Source of the DNA: Odontesthes bonariensis
Lineage: Eukaryota; Chordata; Actinopteri; Atheriniformes; Atherinopsidae
NCBI RefSeq assembly: GCF_027942865.1
Contig: NC_134527.1
Span: forward strand, 5,682,976 to 5,746,975
Length of the DNA: 64,000 nt
Reading direction: 5' to 3'
In this document: positions 30,701 through 39,249 of the stretch, one piece after another
How positions within the stretch are numbered: the stretch's first letter is position 1
How the letters are laid out: each line of letters starts with the position of its first letter
Position numbers and translations under genes: made by a program
Notes under the pieces: generated by a model
What the model saw: only the letters and a program-made list of their open reading frames with translations
What the model was told of the DNA's origin: nothing
Database searches by the model: none

Positions 30701-33275
30701 CAGCCGGAGCCAGCACATTAATCACGGCATAATTTTAAAGAGGATATTAAAAAGAACAAGAGCTAGGCTTTTGGCCCTGGCCTTTAGTGGGGCAGTGGCA
30801 TCGTCTATCCAAAGACACGTTTGGGTGCGTCGTCGTAGCCAGGAGTGGTGGGACTGTGATGTGAGCGGCTTTTCAGAAGCGTACGTCGTATAAATGCACC
30901 CTGGCCGTTCAGACTGCAGTCGCATGGAAAAAGATCAGATACGTATCGGAATTAGGACCACATATCCAAGTGGCCTGGATCGGATTTGAAAAAATCCGAT
31001 CTGTGCTGTTCAGACTGTCATGAAAAGATCAGAGACAGGTCGCATAGGGCCAAAAAAATCGGATTTGGGTCACTTCAGTGTGCTGTCTGAACGTAGCCTT
31101 AATGTAGTTTTTATGTAGAAGCCTCGCTCCACTGTCTGTTTCCTTGAATGACTTGCTGCTATCAGTTGTGTGTTTTGCCTTTAAGTGATATTTTAGACTG
31201 GAACTACTACGCTGAGAAGACAATTCAACTTGGCAGAGTTTACAGATGACTTTGGTTCTGTCGACTCCGCCGTCTGGAAGAACTTTAAAATGAAAATGGC
31301 CGAGTAAAAGTTCCGTACCCTTCTCCATGTTTGGTGGATCCGCCGATTACTTTCTTTTCCTGTTCCACAGCAGAGAGCAACAGACTTTTACAAAATAAAA
31401 GCCTGTGAGCAACAGACTTTTACAATAATAAAATAAATAATGAAACGTGGCGTAGTGGGTTGAGCAGGTGCCCCATGTACAGAGGCTATAGTCCTCGCTG
31501 CAGCTGGCCCCGGTTCGAGTCCCATATTGGACGGCCCCGTGCTGCGTGTTGTTCCCCCTCTCTCTGCCCCCTGCTTCCTGTCTCTCTGAACTTTCCTATC
31601 CATTAAAGGCACAAAAGTCCCCCCCCCCAAAAAAAAATATTTAACTTTTTTTTTTTTTTTTTTTTAAATAAAGAAATAAATAAAACCTGCGTTAATGCGA
31701 AATAAAATATTTCAGCATTACATAATTAACGAGTTAACGCGATAATAACGAGTTAACTCGCCCAGCCCTATTTTTCATTTTCATTTCATTTCCACCTCAC
31801 CACTTTGGACGATTGTGTCAGTACATTTCGTAAAGTCCCAAACATAGCCATTTAAACTACAAATTGTAATGCAACATCATAGAAAAACCACCAAGGTGGG
31901 TTACTTTTCAGGCCCTGTGAACAACATCCATCGTTATTGTTATTTTACGTGCTTTTGTCTGCATAAATGATTGTCAGTTTCTCATTTAAGATGACCAATT
32001 TCATTCAGACTCAACCTGAGAGCAATGTGGGAAACAATATCAGGTCAACGCATCTTTCCTAGAATAACCGTCAGTCTCTTTGCTCTGCCCACAGCTGCCC
32101 ATGAAAGCTTGGGTGGAAGACTCTTCTGAAGAGGGATCTTTTCAGTGGCTCAGCAGGCAGGATCAGGGATTTCAGGTAATCGAATACCTTCTGATAAAAC
32201 TACCAGTGACTCGCCTTTATTCTAAGGCCATACAAGTCAGATGTTAATTGTATTTTTATTAGTTTCACTATCCAGGCACCAACGTGGTCCAAATGCGTTT
32301 TCTGAGGTTGCACAGCATCACCGCTGTACAGAGGGTGACCTACTCCTGCCATCCAGGGCACAGGTTGGGCCAAATGGACAGAGAGGTGAAATTCCTCACC
32401 GACACAAGGAAGCAAAGTTATCTCGGAATGCTGCAAGATTGTATGGTATGTAAAAAAAGAAAGAAAAAAAAATCCATTTTCAGGTCTTTAAGGAGTGTAA
32501 CAATACTCCGAATGTCTTAAGAATGCTATCCCACAGAGGAGTGATGGAGTTTAAAGATTACCTTAAACGAGGGCTGGGCAACGATTAAAATCTTTAATCC
32601 AATTAATCACATGATTTCCCTGATTAATTAAGATTAATCGCATTTGTACGCAAAATCCAAAAATTAATTCAAAAGTAGTGTATAGCTTTTAGCATTTAGT
32701 TTTATTTTAAATGTGCTGCCATATGAATGAAAGTGCCATAACATTTGTTGTGCAAACACACTTTTAACATCAGCATCTTTCTGTAGTTTTTATGTAGAAG
32801 CCTCGCTCCACTGTCTGTTTCCTTGAATGACTTGCTGCTATCAGTTGTGTGTTTTGCCTTTAAGTGATATTTTAAAATATTTAAATAAAATAAAAATATT
32901 AAATATAAATATATATATATATATATATATACATAATCATTTTTATATATGAAAATTATTTTAATAATATTATATAAAATATTTATCGACGTTAAATAAT
33001 TAACGAGTTAACTCGCCCAGCTCTACATTAAACAAGAAAAATATTCTAAGTGTTGTTTAAAAAGTGTTCTGACAATGAGCCTAAAAGTAAAAGCATGTCC
33101 TGTGATCTGTTTCTATGCGCGTCAGGCCGGAGAAGAGGCTGCTCCCAGTTCTCGGGAGTCTGTGTTTGAGTTTGAGGACCTCCAGCTGCTTCCTCTCAGA
33201 GACGTGGCGCTGATGGGAGGAGGAAACTTTACGCACCAGTTTGCTTTCACAGTCGGACCTGTGTGTTTCAGCTAA
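720..33275 (+). CDS. Fibrillar procollagen alpha chain, clade C (type XXVII/XXIV; col27a1-like favoured), 3' part of gene
   Basis: The product is a secreted extracellular-matrix chain that trimerises in the ER through its C-propeptide and folds into a Gly-X-Y triple helix. Helix exons, all phase 0 and nearly all starting with a Gly codon: 720-773, 2775-2828, 3550-3594, 5607-5651, 6588-6695, 6858-6911, 7013-7066, 8207-8260, 9650-9757, 10203-10256, 10361-10468, 10821-10874, 11002-11055, 13471-13524, 13615-13668, 13968-14075, 14189-14242, 14369-14422, 14594-14647, 15091-15144, 15476-15529, 15617-15670, 15822-15875, 18468-18521, 18802-18855, 22590-22643, 26040-26057, 26198-26251, 26432-26494. C-propeptide exons: 27629-27794, 29848-29957, 32095-32175, 32263-32445, 33126-33275. 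Helix exon lengths (54, 45, 108, 18) are the fibrillar pattern of multiples of 9. About 568 helical residues are present, so the N-terminal part lies upstream. Two Gly substitutions and a propeptide unlike clades A and B indicate clade C. Type XXVII is preferred only because COL27A1 and MAN1B1 share human 9q; paralogue a/b is unresolved. Confidence 0.93.
1412..2025. mobile_element. Non-autonomous DNA transposon with RecQ-helicase fragment, 9-bp TSD
   Basis: The element (1421-2016) is flanked by perfect 9-bp duplications GCTCTCCCT at 1412-1420 and 2017-2025. The ends are short inverted repeats (TAGCCTGG at the left; CCAGGCTA at the right). Within it, 1626-1786 on the + strand reads as a RecQ-like superfamily 2 helicase start: [21 protein letters not shown] and then LPTGFGKS, a Walker A motif. 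A frameshift separates it from the ATG at 1610, and it ends at a stop soon after the motif. The 9-bp duplication is typical of Mutator-like elements, but the family is not proven. Confidence 0.7.
4350..4645 (-). repeat. Fish LINE-type 3' end repeat
   Basis: AATAGAAGTACTTTATTCAT and CCCAGCTGGGAAATTACTTT are the reverse of a widespread fish LINE 3' terminus. A-rich sequence follows. Confidence 0.5.
5154..5496. mobile_element. MITE with CACTGGAAAAAAT ends
   Basis: The left end CACTGGAAAAAAT is mirrored by ATTTTTTCCAGT at the right. The ~340-bp AT-rich interior has no ORF. It lies in the intron between helix exons 3594 and 5607. Confidence 0.5.
7013..7066 (+). CDS. Collagen helix exon with Gly-to-Glu imperfection
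   Basis: This 54-nt exon reads [10 protein letters not shown] and then a run of GPP triplets. The fourth codon, where Gly is required, is GAA (Glu), so the helix is interrupted for one triplet. Splice sites are standard (ttgcag acceptor, gtgggc donor) and the reading frame continues. Clade C fibrillar collagens are known for such imperfections, whereas clades A and B have uninterrupted helices. Confidence 0.9.
7067..8206 (+). other. Collagen intron without recognisable features
   Basis: No Gly-X-Y block, RNA gene or clear repeat was seen on either strand. Confidence 0.6.
8990..9596. mobile_element. DNA transposon remnant with ~50-bp inverted repeats
   Basis: The left end (ACATGGCACTGAAAGGATC) is the inverse of the right end (GATCCTTTCAGTGCCATGT), and similarity extends over about 53 bases of each arm (Gly-exon intron 8261-9649). 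An internal ATG at 9211 starts a short open stretch that I do not recognise. Confidence 0.6.
11240..11460. repeat. Interspersed repeat remnant
   Basis: GCCATGTTGCTACGGTAGC and ACTGGCTCTGGAGTGGGCCA resemble a fish repeat with a CCATGTTGCTACAGTAG core. Only part is present. Confidence 0.35.
11603..12902. mobile_element. hAT-type element, split by a later insertion
   Basis: The element (11611-12894) has ends TAGGGCCAGGACT and its inverse AGTCCGGGCCCTA, flanked by 8-bp duplications ATCTGTTG / ATTTATTG (6 of 8 match), as expected for hAT. The middle is occupied by the separate element at 12136-12836. No intact transposase. Confidence 0.6.
12136..12836. mobile_element. Long-TIR element with repeated CTCGAG palindromes, nested in hAT
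   Basis: The 20-bp ends TACGGAAGCCCAGAGCGGAC are perfect inverted repeats, and similarity continues for over 100 bp in each arm. The right arm has extra copies of a motif GTTTTCTCGAGATAAC that the left arm has once. The interior ORF (12213-12443, +) ends [23 protein letters not shown], which resembles the N-terminal part of DDE integrase-like transposases annotated in fish; this is tentative. TA flanks both ends. Confidence 0.65.
15876..17591 (+). other. Collagen intron, left part
   Basis: AT-rich intron. From about 17097 a block with GGGCC motifs begins and similar sequence reappears at about 18320-18365, which suggests another old element into which hAT copy 1 inserted. No coding signal. 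Confidence 0.4.
17592..18159 (-). mobile_element. Non-autonomous BED-finger hAT, copy 1
   Basis: The element (17600-18151) has ends TAGGGCTGGGC and GCCCAGCCCTA and imperfect 8-bp duplications sharing TTGTTA. The minus-strand ORF starts MEKGTELEL and continues with [10 protein letters not shown], the HxxxxH half of a BED zinc finger; the Cys half is deleted. It lies in the collagen intron 15876-18467. Confidence 0.8.
18802..18855 (+). CDS. Collagen helix exon with Gly-to-Asp imperfection
   Basis: The exon begins Asp-Ile-Arg instead of Gly-X-Y, then resumes [10 protein letters not shown]. It is the only helix exon here that does not start with a Gly codon. The acceptor (ccttgtcag) and donor (gtatgc) are good and the frame is preserved. 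This is the second helix imperfection, 375 residues after the first and about 70 residues before the end of the helix. Confidence 0.9.
19051..22302. mobile_element. Composite repeat block (older DNA transposons hosting a LINE)
   Basis: The left end CAGTGGCGCAA...GGGTATGCA is roughly the inverse of the right end TGCATACCCC...GTTGCGCCCCTG, suggesting one hAT-type element. Inside is a second likely DNA element (about 19590-21545) with diffuse inverted ends. The block lies between collagen exons 18855 and 22590. Boundaries are uncertain. Confidence 0.4.
19728..21331 (+). mobile_element. 5'-truncated L1/Tx1-like LINE with 13-bp TSD
   Basis: The insertion (19741-21318) is flanked by identical AAAAGCTAGCGTT at 19728-19740 and 21319-21331 and ends in an A-rich tail. 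The sense strand encodes the C-terminal part of a reverse transcriptase ORF2: 20159-21064 (301 aa) is open and has the C-terminal zinc-knuckle-like [18 protein letters not shown]. The preceding part (to 20136) is in another frame, so there is a frameshift near 20115. It is in the same orientation as the collagen gene. Confidence 0.85.
23185..23843 (-). mobile_element. Non-autonomous BED-finger hAT, copy 2 (perfect 8-bp TSD)
   Basis: The element (23193-23835) is flanked by perfect GTTATATT duplications. On the minus strand it encodes a complete BED finger: [17 protein letters not shown], then [10 protein letters not shown] and [10 protein letters not shown] (CxxC ... HxxxxH), typical of the N-terminus of ZBED/hAT transposases. 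The catalytic part is missing. It is the most informative copy for the family. Confidence 0.85.
24170..24995 (-). mobile_element. L2/CR1-like LINE 3' fragment
   Basis: The minus-strand ORF 24323-24895 (190 aa) has reverse transcriptase C-terminal motifs: [31 protein letters not shown] and [14 protein letters not shown]. The 3' end lies at about 24170-24230, with a TTTATTTCTATAGCAC-type terminus. The 5' part is missing. Confidence 0.8.
24996..25745 (+). mobile_element. Second L2/CR1-like LINE 3' end (+), interrupted
   Basis: On the + strand, 25016-25062 reads [15 protein letters not shown]-like LINE C-terminus. The matching 3' tail (TAAAGCACTTTGG, then AAAGGGCTGTATAAAG) is at 25679-25735. Between them an unrelated ~470-bp insertion is bounded by near-identical 20-mers (AATACTCAGTAGTATAATAA at 25059-25078 and its variant at 25550-25569). 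Confidence 0.65.
26040..26057 (+). CDS. 18-nt collagen micro-exon
   Basis: The exon encodes only GLFGLK, two Gly-X-Y triplets. It is bounded by the acceptor gtgttgcag and the donor gtaggg, and the frame and Gly register continue into the next exon (GLKGYQ). Skipping it would stay in frame, so an alternative isoform is conceivable. The exon call rests on splice signals and register only. Confidence 0.75.
26432..26494 (+). CDS. Collagen exon: end of helix and start of C-telopeptide
   Basis: The last triplets [10 protein letters not shown] are followed by non-collagenous [11 protein letters not shown], so the helix-telopeptide junction lies inside this 63-nt exon. The telopeptide contains an N-I-T glycosylation sequon. 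The donor is AAG followed by gcaagt, a GC rather than a GT splice donor in strong consensus context. The next exon begins in phase 0 with AAG. Confidence 0.85.
26710..27516. repeat. Teleost interspersed repeat split by a second repeat
   Basis: 26710-26812 (GGGTCTTCCCCGGGGTCTCC ... GTCCAGGAGGCAACCTGACC) and 27474-27516 (CCTGATGCCCGAGCCACC ... CTCTCGATG) are the two halves of a repeat I know as contiguous in fish genomes. Between them is another common fish repeat, including GGAAGAAACCTCTGGCAGAACC. It occupies the intron after the GC donor. Confidence 0.6.
27555..27620 (+). repeat. CTTTT microsatellite forming a polypyrimidine tract
   Basis: Repeated CTTTT units run almost to the acceptor TCGTGCAG of the first C-propeptide exon at 27629. 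It therefore serves as, or extends, the splice polypyrimidine tract. Confidence 0.85.
27629..27794 (+). CDS. C-propeptide exon 1: telopeptide, coiled coil, Cys1 and Cys2
   Basis: The exon encodes the rest of the telopeptide, a leucine-rich heptad-like stretch ([17 protein letters not shown]) where other fibrillar collagens carry the trimerising coiled coil, and the first two propeptide cysteines (ATTC, LWLC). YMS-D is a possible BMP1-type procollagen C-proteinase site; this is inferred from the cleavage preference before Asp. The exon ends in phase 1. Its acceptor lies directly behind a CTTTT tract. Confidence 0.9.
28650..29475 (+). mobile_element. Decayed Tc1/mariner transposon
   Basis: The sense strand has Tc1 transposase pieces broken by frameshifts and gaps: [40 protein letters not shown] (29086-29200) and a WPSQSPDLN-like segment near 29310 (VQSKSRP in another frame). 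The first DDE region is disrupted. It lies in the collagen intron 27795-29847. Confidence 0.8.
29848..29957 (+). CDS. C-propeptide exon 2: Ca-binding DPNQG motif, Cys4 and Cys5
   Basis: The exon reads [18 protein letters not shown], then SSSKQTC. DPNQG is the conserved calcium-binding loop of the COLFI domain. The residue after it, Cys3 in most fibrillar chains, is Ser here. Cys4 and Cys5 are present. Entry is phase 1 and exit is phase 0. Confidence 0.92.
30441..31098 (+). mobile_element. Harbinger-like element nested in hAT copy 3
   Basis: The ends GGCTACATTCAGAC and GTCTGAACGTAGCC are inverted repeats with one mismatch and sit exactly where copy 3 departs from the other hAT copies. The + strand fragment 30633-30893 contains [15 protein letters not shown], which resembles the N-terminal region of HARBI1-like transposases. 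Subterminal inverted blocks around ATCGGATTT occur near both ends. Confidence 0.6.
31446..31640 (+). mobile_element. tRNA-derived SINE
   Basis: A pol III A-box-like GTAGTGGGTTGAGC is followed about 50 bases on by a B box GGTTCGAGTCC (31512-31522), then a pyrimidine-rich body and ATTAAAGGCA near the poly(C)/poly(A) tail. This is the common percomorph tRNA-SINE pattern. It is inserted within hAT copy 3. Confidence 0.75.
32095..32175 (+). CDS. C-propeptide exon 3
   Basis: The 81-nt exon encodes [14 protein letters not shown] through QDQGFQ. It corresponds to the variable loop plus the conserved GFQF segment that precedes the core beta-sheet of the COLFI domain. The acceptor is ccacag, the donor gtaatc, phase 0. 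Confidence 0.9.
32263..32445 (+). CDS. C-propeptide exon 4: COLFI core, Cys6 and Cys7
   Basis: The exon includes [16 protein letters not shown], matching the QLTFLRLLS core of fibrillar propeptides, then RVTYSC (Cys6) and ends LQDCM (Cys7). The usual N-I-T-Y-H-C glycosylation sequon is R-V-T-Y-S-C here, so that site is lost. Sixty-one codons, phase 0. Confidence 0.9.
32561..33033 (-). mobile_element. BED-finger hAT, copy 4, internally replaced
   Basis: The element (32569-33025) is flanked by CCTTAAAC / CATTAAAC (7 of 8). The left half matches copies 1-3, but the BED-finger region is replaced by AT-rich sequence with an (AT)n run (about 32910-32932). The right end is GCCCAGCTCTA. It lies between the last two collagen exons. 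Confidence 0.75.
33126..33275 (+). CDS. C-propeptide terminal exon and stop
   Basis: The exon runs from [10 protein letters not shown] to [13 protein letters not shown] and a TAA stop at 33273-33275. The ending is the diagnostic terminus of fibrillar procollagens, with the last cysteine (Cys8) three residues from the stop. The exon carries an N-F-T sequon at GGGNFTHQF. The acceptor is gcgtcag, phase 0. Confidence 0.92.
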   Translation, partial: AGEEAAPSSRESVFEFEDLQLLPLRDVALMGGGNFTHQFAFTVGPVCFS

Positions 33276-34207
33276 AGGTGGGAGAAAGCTGCGCTGTCCC
33301 AGAGGACTCCTAAATCCAAGAGTAAAAGCTTTTATTTGAAACATGGACGAGAGGACAACTGGAGCATCTTTTCCGATCCCTGAAGATTTACTTATTTTTC
33401 CTCTTGTATTGGGGGAGTAAATCTCACAAGTTAAGTGACTCGATATGAATGAATTTGACTGGACACGAGTGCTTTTATTCATGGGAGAAGTCAATTTTGT
33501 TTACAGAGACATTTATCTTGTACGAAATAATTTAAATATGTATGTTTTTATCCTTTACATACAATATTTTGTACTGTATGATCGTTGCTGTGTATTTAGG
33601 GATTCTGTCATGGCGTGTTCATTGTGTATATAAATGTCAGACGTGACCCCTTAACGACGTGTCCTTGGGGGCAGTCTTGTGTCATCCCATTGGTCCTATG
33701 TTACCAGGCCAGTTCACACTCACTGTATGCCTCTGTAAGTGAACCCAGATGAATCGCTTTCACTGAAGGTGCTGATCTAGTTTCCTCTTAAACACCAACT
33801 TCAATCCGAAACCCAACAGAAAGGGACGCTCATTATTTTGCACAAACTCGGTGCTGTTTGTTAACTAACTTTCCTCACTTTTTAAATGCAAAGCGTTGAT
33901 TGTTTTTTTAAAGGTTCATATAATTGTTTGGTTTTTTTGTATCTCAGGTATGATATGTAAGTGATAACACGCATCGGCACTTAATTTGCCTTTGCCACAG
34001 TATGTTTTTCAGTTTTATAGTAAATCTTTAAAACAACACTTAAGAAATGTTAATGGGGACGGATGCCATTTTTTTTCACAAGGTTACATAATTTACTAAG
34101 GTCTAAATGAAATATTTGTGGCATGTTTTGGTCAAAATTCCACAAAGAGACAGTACAATAGCTTTCCGTTCAGGCAATTCTGTACAGCTCTGTTCATAGC
34201 AGCCGGT

Positions 34208-34748
34208 TTAAAGGGATAGTTCGCCTCTTTTGACATGAAGCTGTATGACATCCCATATTTGCAACATCATTTATGAACATTTTCTTACCCCCTGCTGCGT
34301 CCTGTGAGCCGAGTTCCAGCCTCGTTTTGGCGTTGATGAAAGTAGTCCGGCTAGTTGGCTGGGGCCACAAAAATAAAGCGTTTTGCTTCTCATAACAATA
34401 TGCGTTCAAAAGAGTAATACATTTGCAGACCGAGCAGTAAACACCGTAACAGGCGTGGTTATTGGCAGGCGGCAGCAGGCAGTGATACGAAGGGAGAGAA
34501 AATAGGGCCAAGCGATTGTGAGGTCTGACTTTTTCCTGGAGAACGATTTTGTGATGCAAATGTATTACTCTTTTGAACGCAAAACGCTTTATTTTTGTGG
34601 CCCCAGCCAACTACTTTCATCAACACCAAAACGAGGCTGGAACTCTGCTCACAGGACGCAGCAGGGGTTAAGAAAATGTTCATAAATAATATTGCTAGTA
34701 TGGGATGTAATACAGCTTCATATCAAAAGAGGCAAACTACCCCTTTAA
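34208..34748. mobile_element. TTAA-flanked hairpin MITE, copy 1
   Basis: The element (34212-34744) starts AGGGATAGTTCGCCTC and ends with the inverse; the arms are complementary over about 170 bases, and both ends abut TTAA. Target TTAA fits piggyBac or Kolobok superfamilies. The arms create mirror-image ORFs on both strands. It is in the intergenic region 3' of the collagen gene. Confidence 0.75.
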
Positions 34749-37700
34749 GAGGGTTTACTCAACTCCAGCTGCTTGGTGTCTCTTTTGTGATCGTCCATAC
34801 AGCTACTGTATCCCTTGGTGTGAATTATTACCACGTGAAAGAGCATTCAGTGCCTAGCTTGGCAGCTCATTAGCAAACAGAGCTCAGACTACCACTCATC
34901 AAACGGACAGAAAATACTTAACTGGCAGTTTTATTTGAACATTTTCGATAGTTTAAAAAAAAAAAAAAGTCTCTTGTCTACAGTTTGGCCACAGTCGGTC
35001 ATTAAGGAACCCTCTTTTAGACTCAGTTTTTTCACAAGTCATGCATTGATGTCGTCCAGGTTGTTAAAACACAAAACTACCGGCACAAACGCTACAGTAA
35101 TGCAACCATGTAATGTACCTGCAGGTAATACTTGACAAACCCGGTGCTGTCGTCGGTCCACTCCTCTCATGCTTTTACAGCCAATGTTTCACTGATGTTT
35201 ACAAGTTTCTTTTGGTGGTGTGTCGCACTCCTATGTGCCTCTTGATGTTGCATTGGATAGCAAATGGGAATATTCAACCTCCAACTGGAAAATATCAAAG
35301 AAATCGTCCCAAATTAGTTGGCTTTCCGAGACTGGAAACCCAAGGTCTACGTTTCAAGTCTTTCCCCAGACATAAACATCACCAAATAAAGTCTTTCTTT
35401 TGTTATTTTTGAAGAGCATTCTTAGCTCCTATGTTTCTTAAGCTAACTATATAGGTGCTGAAGTTCCAACTTCCGAGTTACAGCGAAGGTGGTATGGCAA
35501 GATGTGGATGGAAACAGATTCCTCCCCTGAGCTGATTCTGTGACTTAACGTTAACCTTCAGTTCTGAACAGCTCATTGATTGAGACCTTTTCTAACCTAA
35601 TTGGCACCAAAGTAAAAGGTGTGTGTTTGTTTTCTTAATACGTCCCCTTTAATATTGAAAAAGCTGTTTGATAAATCTGTGAAAAAAAATGAAAAATCTA
35701 CTTATTTAACAGCGATGCACATTCATATGAACCATAGTTCCTCACAGTTGTCTGGATATAACATTTCGCACAATTTCCTAAAACTTCTAGCTTGTATTAA
35801 TTCCGTTGTGTCTCCAGCTTGCAGCTATGAATGCTGCAGACTGGGAGGGAAGGTTATTCTTTTTTTTTTTTTACTTCTTTCACAATATTTGATTAGAGTA
35901 GAATTTTTATAAAAGCATTCAATCTTCACAGAACTGAACTCCTGCACAAAAAAGATTAAAAACCAAGTTTTTCCTTCACACCTGCCCCACATTCGATTAT
36001 TTAGACGTGGCGAAGAAATGTTAAATTCAAGCATTACAAGCCGGTGTGCACCTCAGGCTGAAGTGTGTAAGCCAGAACTTACACATCCATCAATGTCCTC
36101 TCAAAACATTGCATTTTCCTCCACTCCTTGTGTAAAGCTCGTGCATCAACTTGACTGTAGTCTAACAATAGTACTCTGGCCCTGGTGAGAAAAAAAAAAA
36201 GGTGCTTGTTACTGCCCATTAAGCTCTGAGCAAACGCTGTCAACCTGAATTTCTGCTTCATTCAATCCAAGAAGCGCTTGTGTTCAGAGAAAAGAAGCCG
36301 AGCTCGTAGCTGCTCAGCAGTATCGGTGTTTGTGTCTGTTAGCTGCTCAGCTGTGAGTGATGAGCTGAGATGTGAACGGTCTGCAGGGAGCAGAGGATGC
36401 ATTTCAGTGAGATCTCAGGGAGTTTGTGCCACAGCCAAAACTCTGCAGCCAGAATCCCAAAACTTTGATTTACACTGAATCAGAGATAAGAACCAGAGAC
36501 GGCGTCAGCTCGATCAATTACACAGAAACCGAAACGTAATCTCAGCCAGAGGTCTGCAACTCTTCCTTTGGTGTTCAATCTTCAGTATTTTTTATTTTTT
36601 TGTATTTAGATTTATTGTAACATTTCACATGATAGCCTTAGCTGGCTGAGACTGATCATTGCTACTTGATTTGCTTTGTGAAAAAGGAAAAAAGGAAAAA
36701 AAAAAATCACTTTTGCAAATATAGAATTACATGCTGGACATCTGTCTTGTGTAACCCTTCCATCACTTTGTTCAAACAATTGTGTTCCGTAAATTAAAGA
36801 CATATAACCACATTTTGTCTCAATGTATTTCATCATCTCGTGTTTTCCAGTTGAATTTTAAGAATGAATCTGTGCATGTTAATCCTTTCACGTTTACATC
36901 AAACTCCTGAGAGCCTCAAAAGAGCGTCAAAGCAGCTGGGTAATGCAAACACCAAGGACAGCGCATGGATATAATTTACAATCTACAGCCCAAACAATAT
37001 ATAAAAGAGAAAAAATAAATGAATAATGGGGACTTTAGGCTAAGATCTATAAACATTGAAGTCAGAGTTCTCAATAAAACTCTGTGATTACAGTGTTTCT
37101 AGTACAGTGATTCTGAAAAGATCCAAAAGCTCTCAACATCTTATCAACACCCCCCCCCCCTTGGATGAGGAGTAATCCGCTCTGTGCCCTGATATCAGAG
37201 AGGAGATGGAAGTGGGATGTTTGACTGAAATGGCAGGCCTCAGGACAGATTGTATCTTTGTGTCTAATGGAGTTTTTATGCTCACAGTTTCACTAAAACA
37301 TCAGGAAACTGTGTCAAAGGGTAGTTGTACCAAAAATAGATTTCATCTCAAGGCTATTTCTGCAGTTAAATAACTTTTTTTTTTTTTTATCTTTAATAGA
37401 TCTTTATAGTAAAGCAGATGGTCACATTTATGGAAATCTGTCATTAATTTGACAAATGTTAATGTCATGGTAATATTAAAGGAAAGTCAGCCGGCAAACC
37501 CAAAAGAACATGATATAAAAAAGACAAAGTTATATTTCAAACTTTGAGGGGAACCTTACAGTCTCAGACTTGGAGGTGCCTGCTTCATACCATATGAGTT
37601 AGAGATTTAAACAGTAACACTATAAGAGCATCGACAACATGGCCACAACTTTTAGGAACACCAACTCCACTCAGTTCAGTCCTCTCAGAAAAACCTTCTC

Positions 37701-39072
37701 ATGAAAAAATGCAGCGTTCACCACAAAGAGCAAACCACTCATAAGCCTGTATTTTACCTCTTTGGCAATTTACAATTACACAACGGACATGAGCATAAAT
37801 TCCAGATTCTCGGCTTCAATTTGAGGCCCCTCGTGTCCAATTTAGACAAATAGCTTAGAAATTACAGCTCTGTAAAATGAAGATTTGAAAATTGATTCAA
37901 GAGCTTTTTCATCAACAGGCGTGTGCAATTCGTTAATTCTTCATCAATTAGGCAGGCAGAGAACAGTTTTTCTCAAGTGTGGTGTTTGAAAGCTCTAGTT
38001 GTGAACCCACAAATGCAGTGAAAGGAGCTCTTAATGCAAGATCAACAAGCCATCTCTTTCCAAACCAAGACAATCAATCGGATAATATATGCGGTAATAA
38101 GAACAATGAAAGCGGCTAAATCAACAGTTGGATAAAATAAAGGCACTGGTGAGCTCAGCAGCATAAAAACACTTGCATGTCCACAACGGACAGCGTTGCC
38201 AAGTGGAGAACACTCTTCAGGAGTTGGACATATTTTTATCCAAGTCAGCCGTAAAGAAAAAAAGCTCATATGCCTCAAGAAGGGAAATTATTCCCTGTTG
38301 AAATATACATTTTGATCAACCTGAGCAGTTCTTAGAGTGCTCTTTGAAGAGATCCGAAGCAAAGATTAGACTCAACCCACAGCAAACATGGACAATGACC
38401 ACAACAGAGTGTAAAAGCAAACCCAGGAGGGTTTTTTTTGGAGGTAAAATAGTCGAATGTATTGCTGTAGCCAAGTCACCTGATTTCAAAATGATTAAGC
38501 GATGTTTCTCTTACTGAAGGAACAACTTGGCAAGTTGAACTGCAGACAAATGACTGAGTACAGCTGCATTAAAGGCCTGGCAGCATCAGAAAGGAACAAA
38601 CTCATTCTTTGGTGATGTTAATGAGCTCCACACTTTTAGCGGTCTTTGCTTGCAAAGTATCCTAAACAAAATAATTGATTTAGACGATTCATTTATGGTT
38701 ATAGTCATTAGGACCCTCTGAGAAAGTGTAAACTTGAAAAAAATACTCATAAAAGTACAAGTACCCAAAAATCTACTTAATTATAGTAACGTGAGTATTT
38801 GTAATTCGTTACTTCCACCCCTGCTGAACTGTGAATTAAAGCGCGGAAAAAGCAACAATTGTCTTCAATATTTTTCAGTATCAATATTTTACGGGGAAGA
38901 AACAATTCACAAATTACTCTTTAAATTAAAACCAACTGCGCGATAAATAATTAAACTTTTTTTAAAGCGAATAGCTGGAATATAGCAAAATAACCAGCAA
39001 TTTCATACAATTTATCTCATCCTTTTTAAAGCGGTAATTTGGTCCCTAAAGGGTTAATGTTCAAACTCTCGG

Positions 39073-39107
39073 ACCACGTGCACACGTCACATGACTCTTG
39101 ATGTCAT
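39073..39107 (+). promoter_or_regulatory. E-box and CRE-like cluster upstream of man1b1
   Basis: CCACGTG, CACGTCACATGAC and TGATGTCAT lie close together about 260-300 bp before the first-exon donor. GTCACATGAC is one base from the CLEAR motif GTCACGTGAC. Function is inferred from motif similarity only. Confidence 0.25.
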
Positions 39108-39249
39108 ATCTTAATACCACGTTTCCGTATTTGTTCCTGGTTGTCATATTCTTTAACTTTAGTCCTATTTATCTCTGTTTAATTTGTGAGATATTTAATG
39201 TAGCGGGTGGTCAGTTTTGTGTGGCAGTCGGACATATGATTGTGTTACA

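Larger units (their letters stand above)
30229..31770 (-). mobile_element. BED-finger hAT, copy 3, containing two nested elements
   Basis: The ends TAGGGCTGGGC and GCCCAGCCCTA bracket the same sequence as copies 1 and 2, but it is interrupted by a Harbinger-like element (30441-31098) and a tRNA-derived SINE (about 31446-31640). The BED-finger ORF (minus, up to 31328) retains [10 protein letters not shown]. It lies in a collagen C-propeptide intron. Target duplications are weak. Confidence 0.8.
33276..39249 (+). other. Collagen 3' UTR and intergenic region
   Basis: The 3' UTR starts after the TAA at 33275, but no strong polyadenylation signal is close. The first canonical AATAAA outside a repeat is at about 35386, with a T-rich stretch after it. 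The TTAA MITE (34208-34748) lies within. About 38720-38825 resembles the end of a fish repeat (TTACTTCCACCCCTG). No other gene was recognised; the man1b1 promoter should lie at the right end. Confidence 0.45.

Noticed and set aside
30633-30893. Small standalone gene
   Set aside because: Harbinger-like transposase N-terminal fragment inside inverted repeats.
31446-31560. Possible tRNA gene
   Set aside because: It has A and B boxes but no cloverleaf that I could fold, and it continues into a SINE body and tail.
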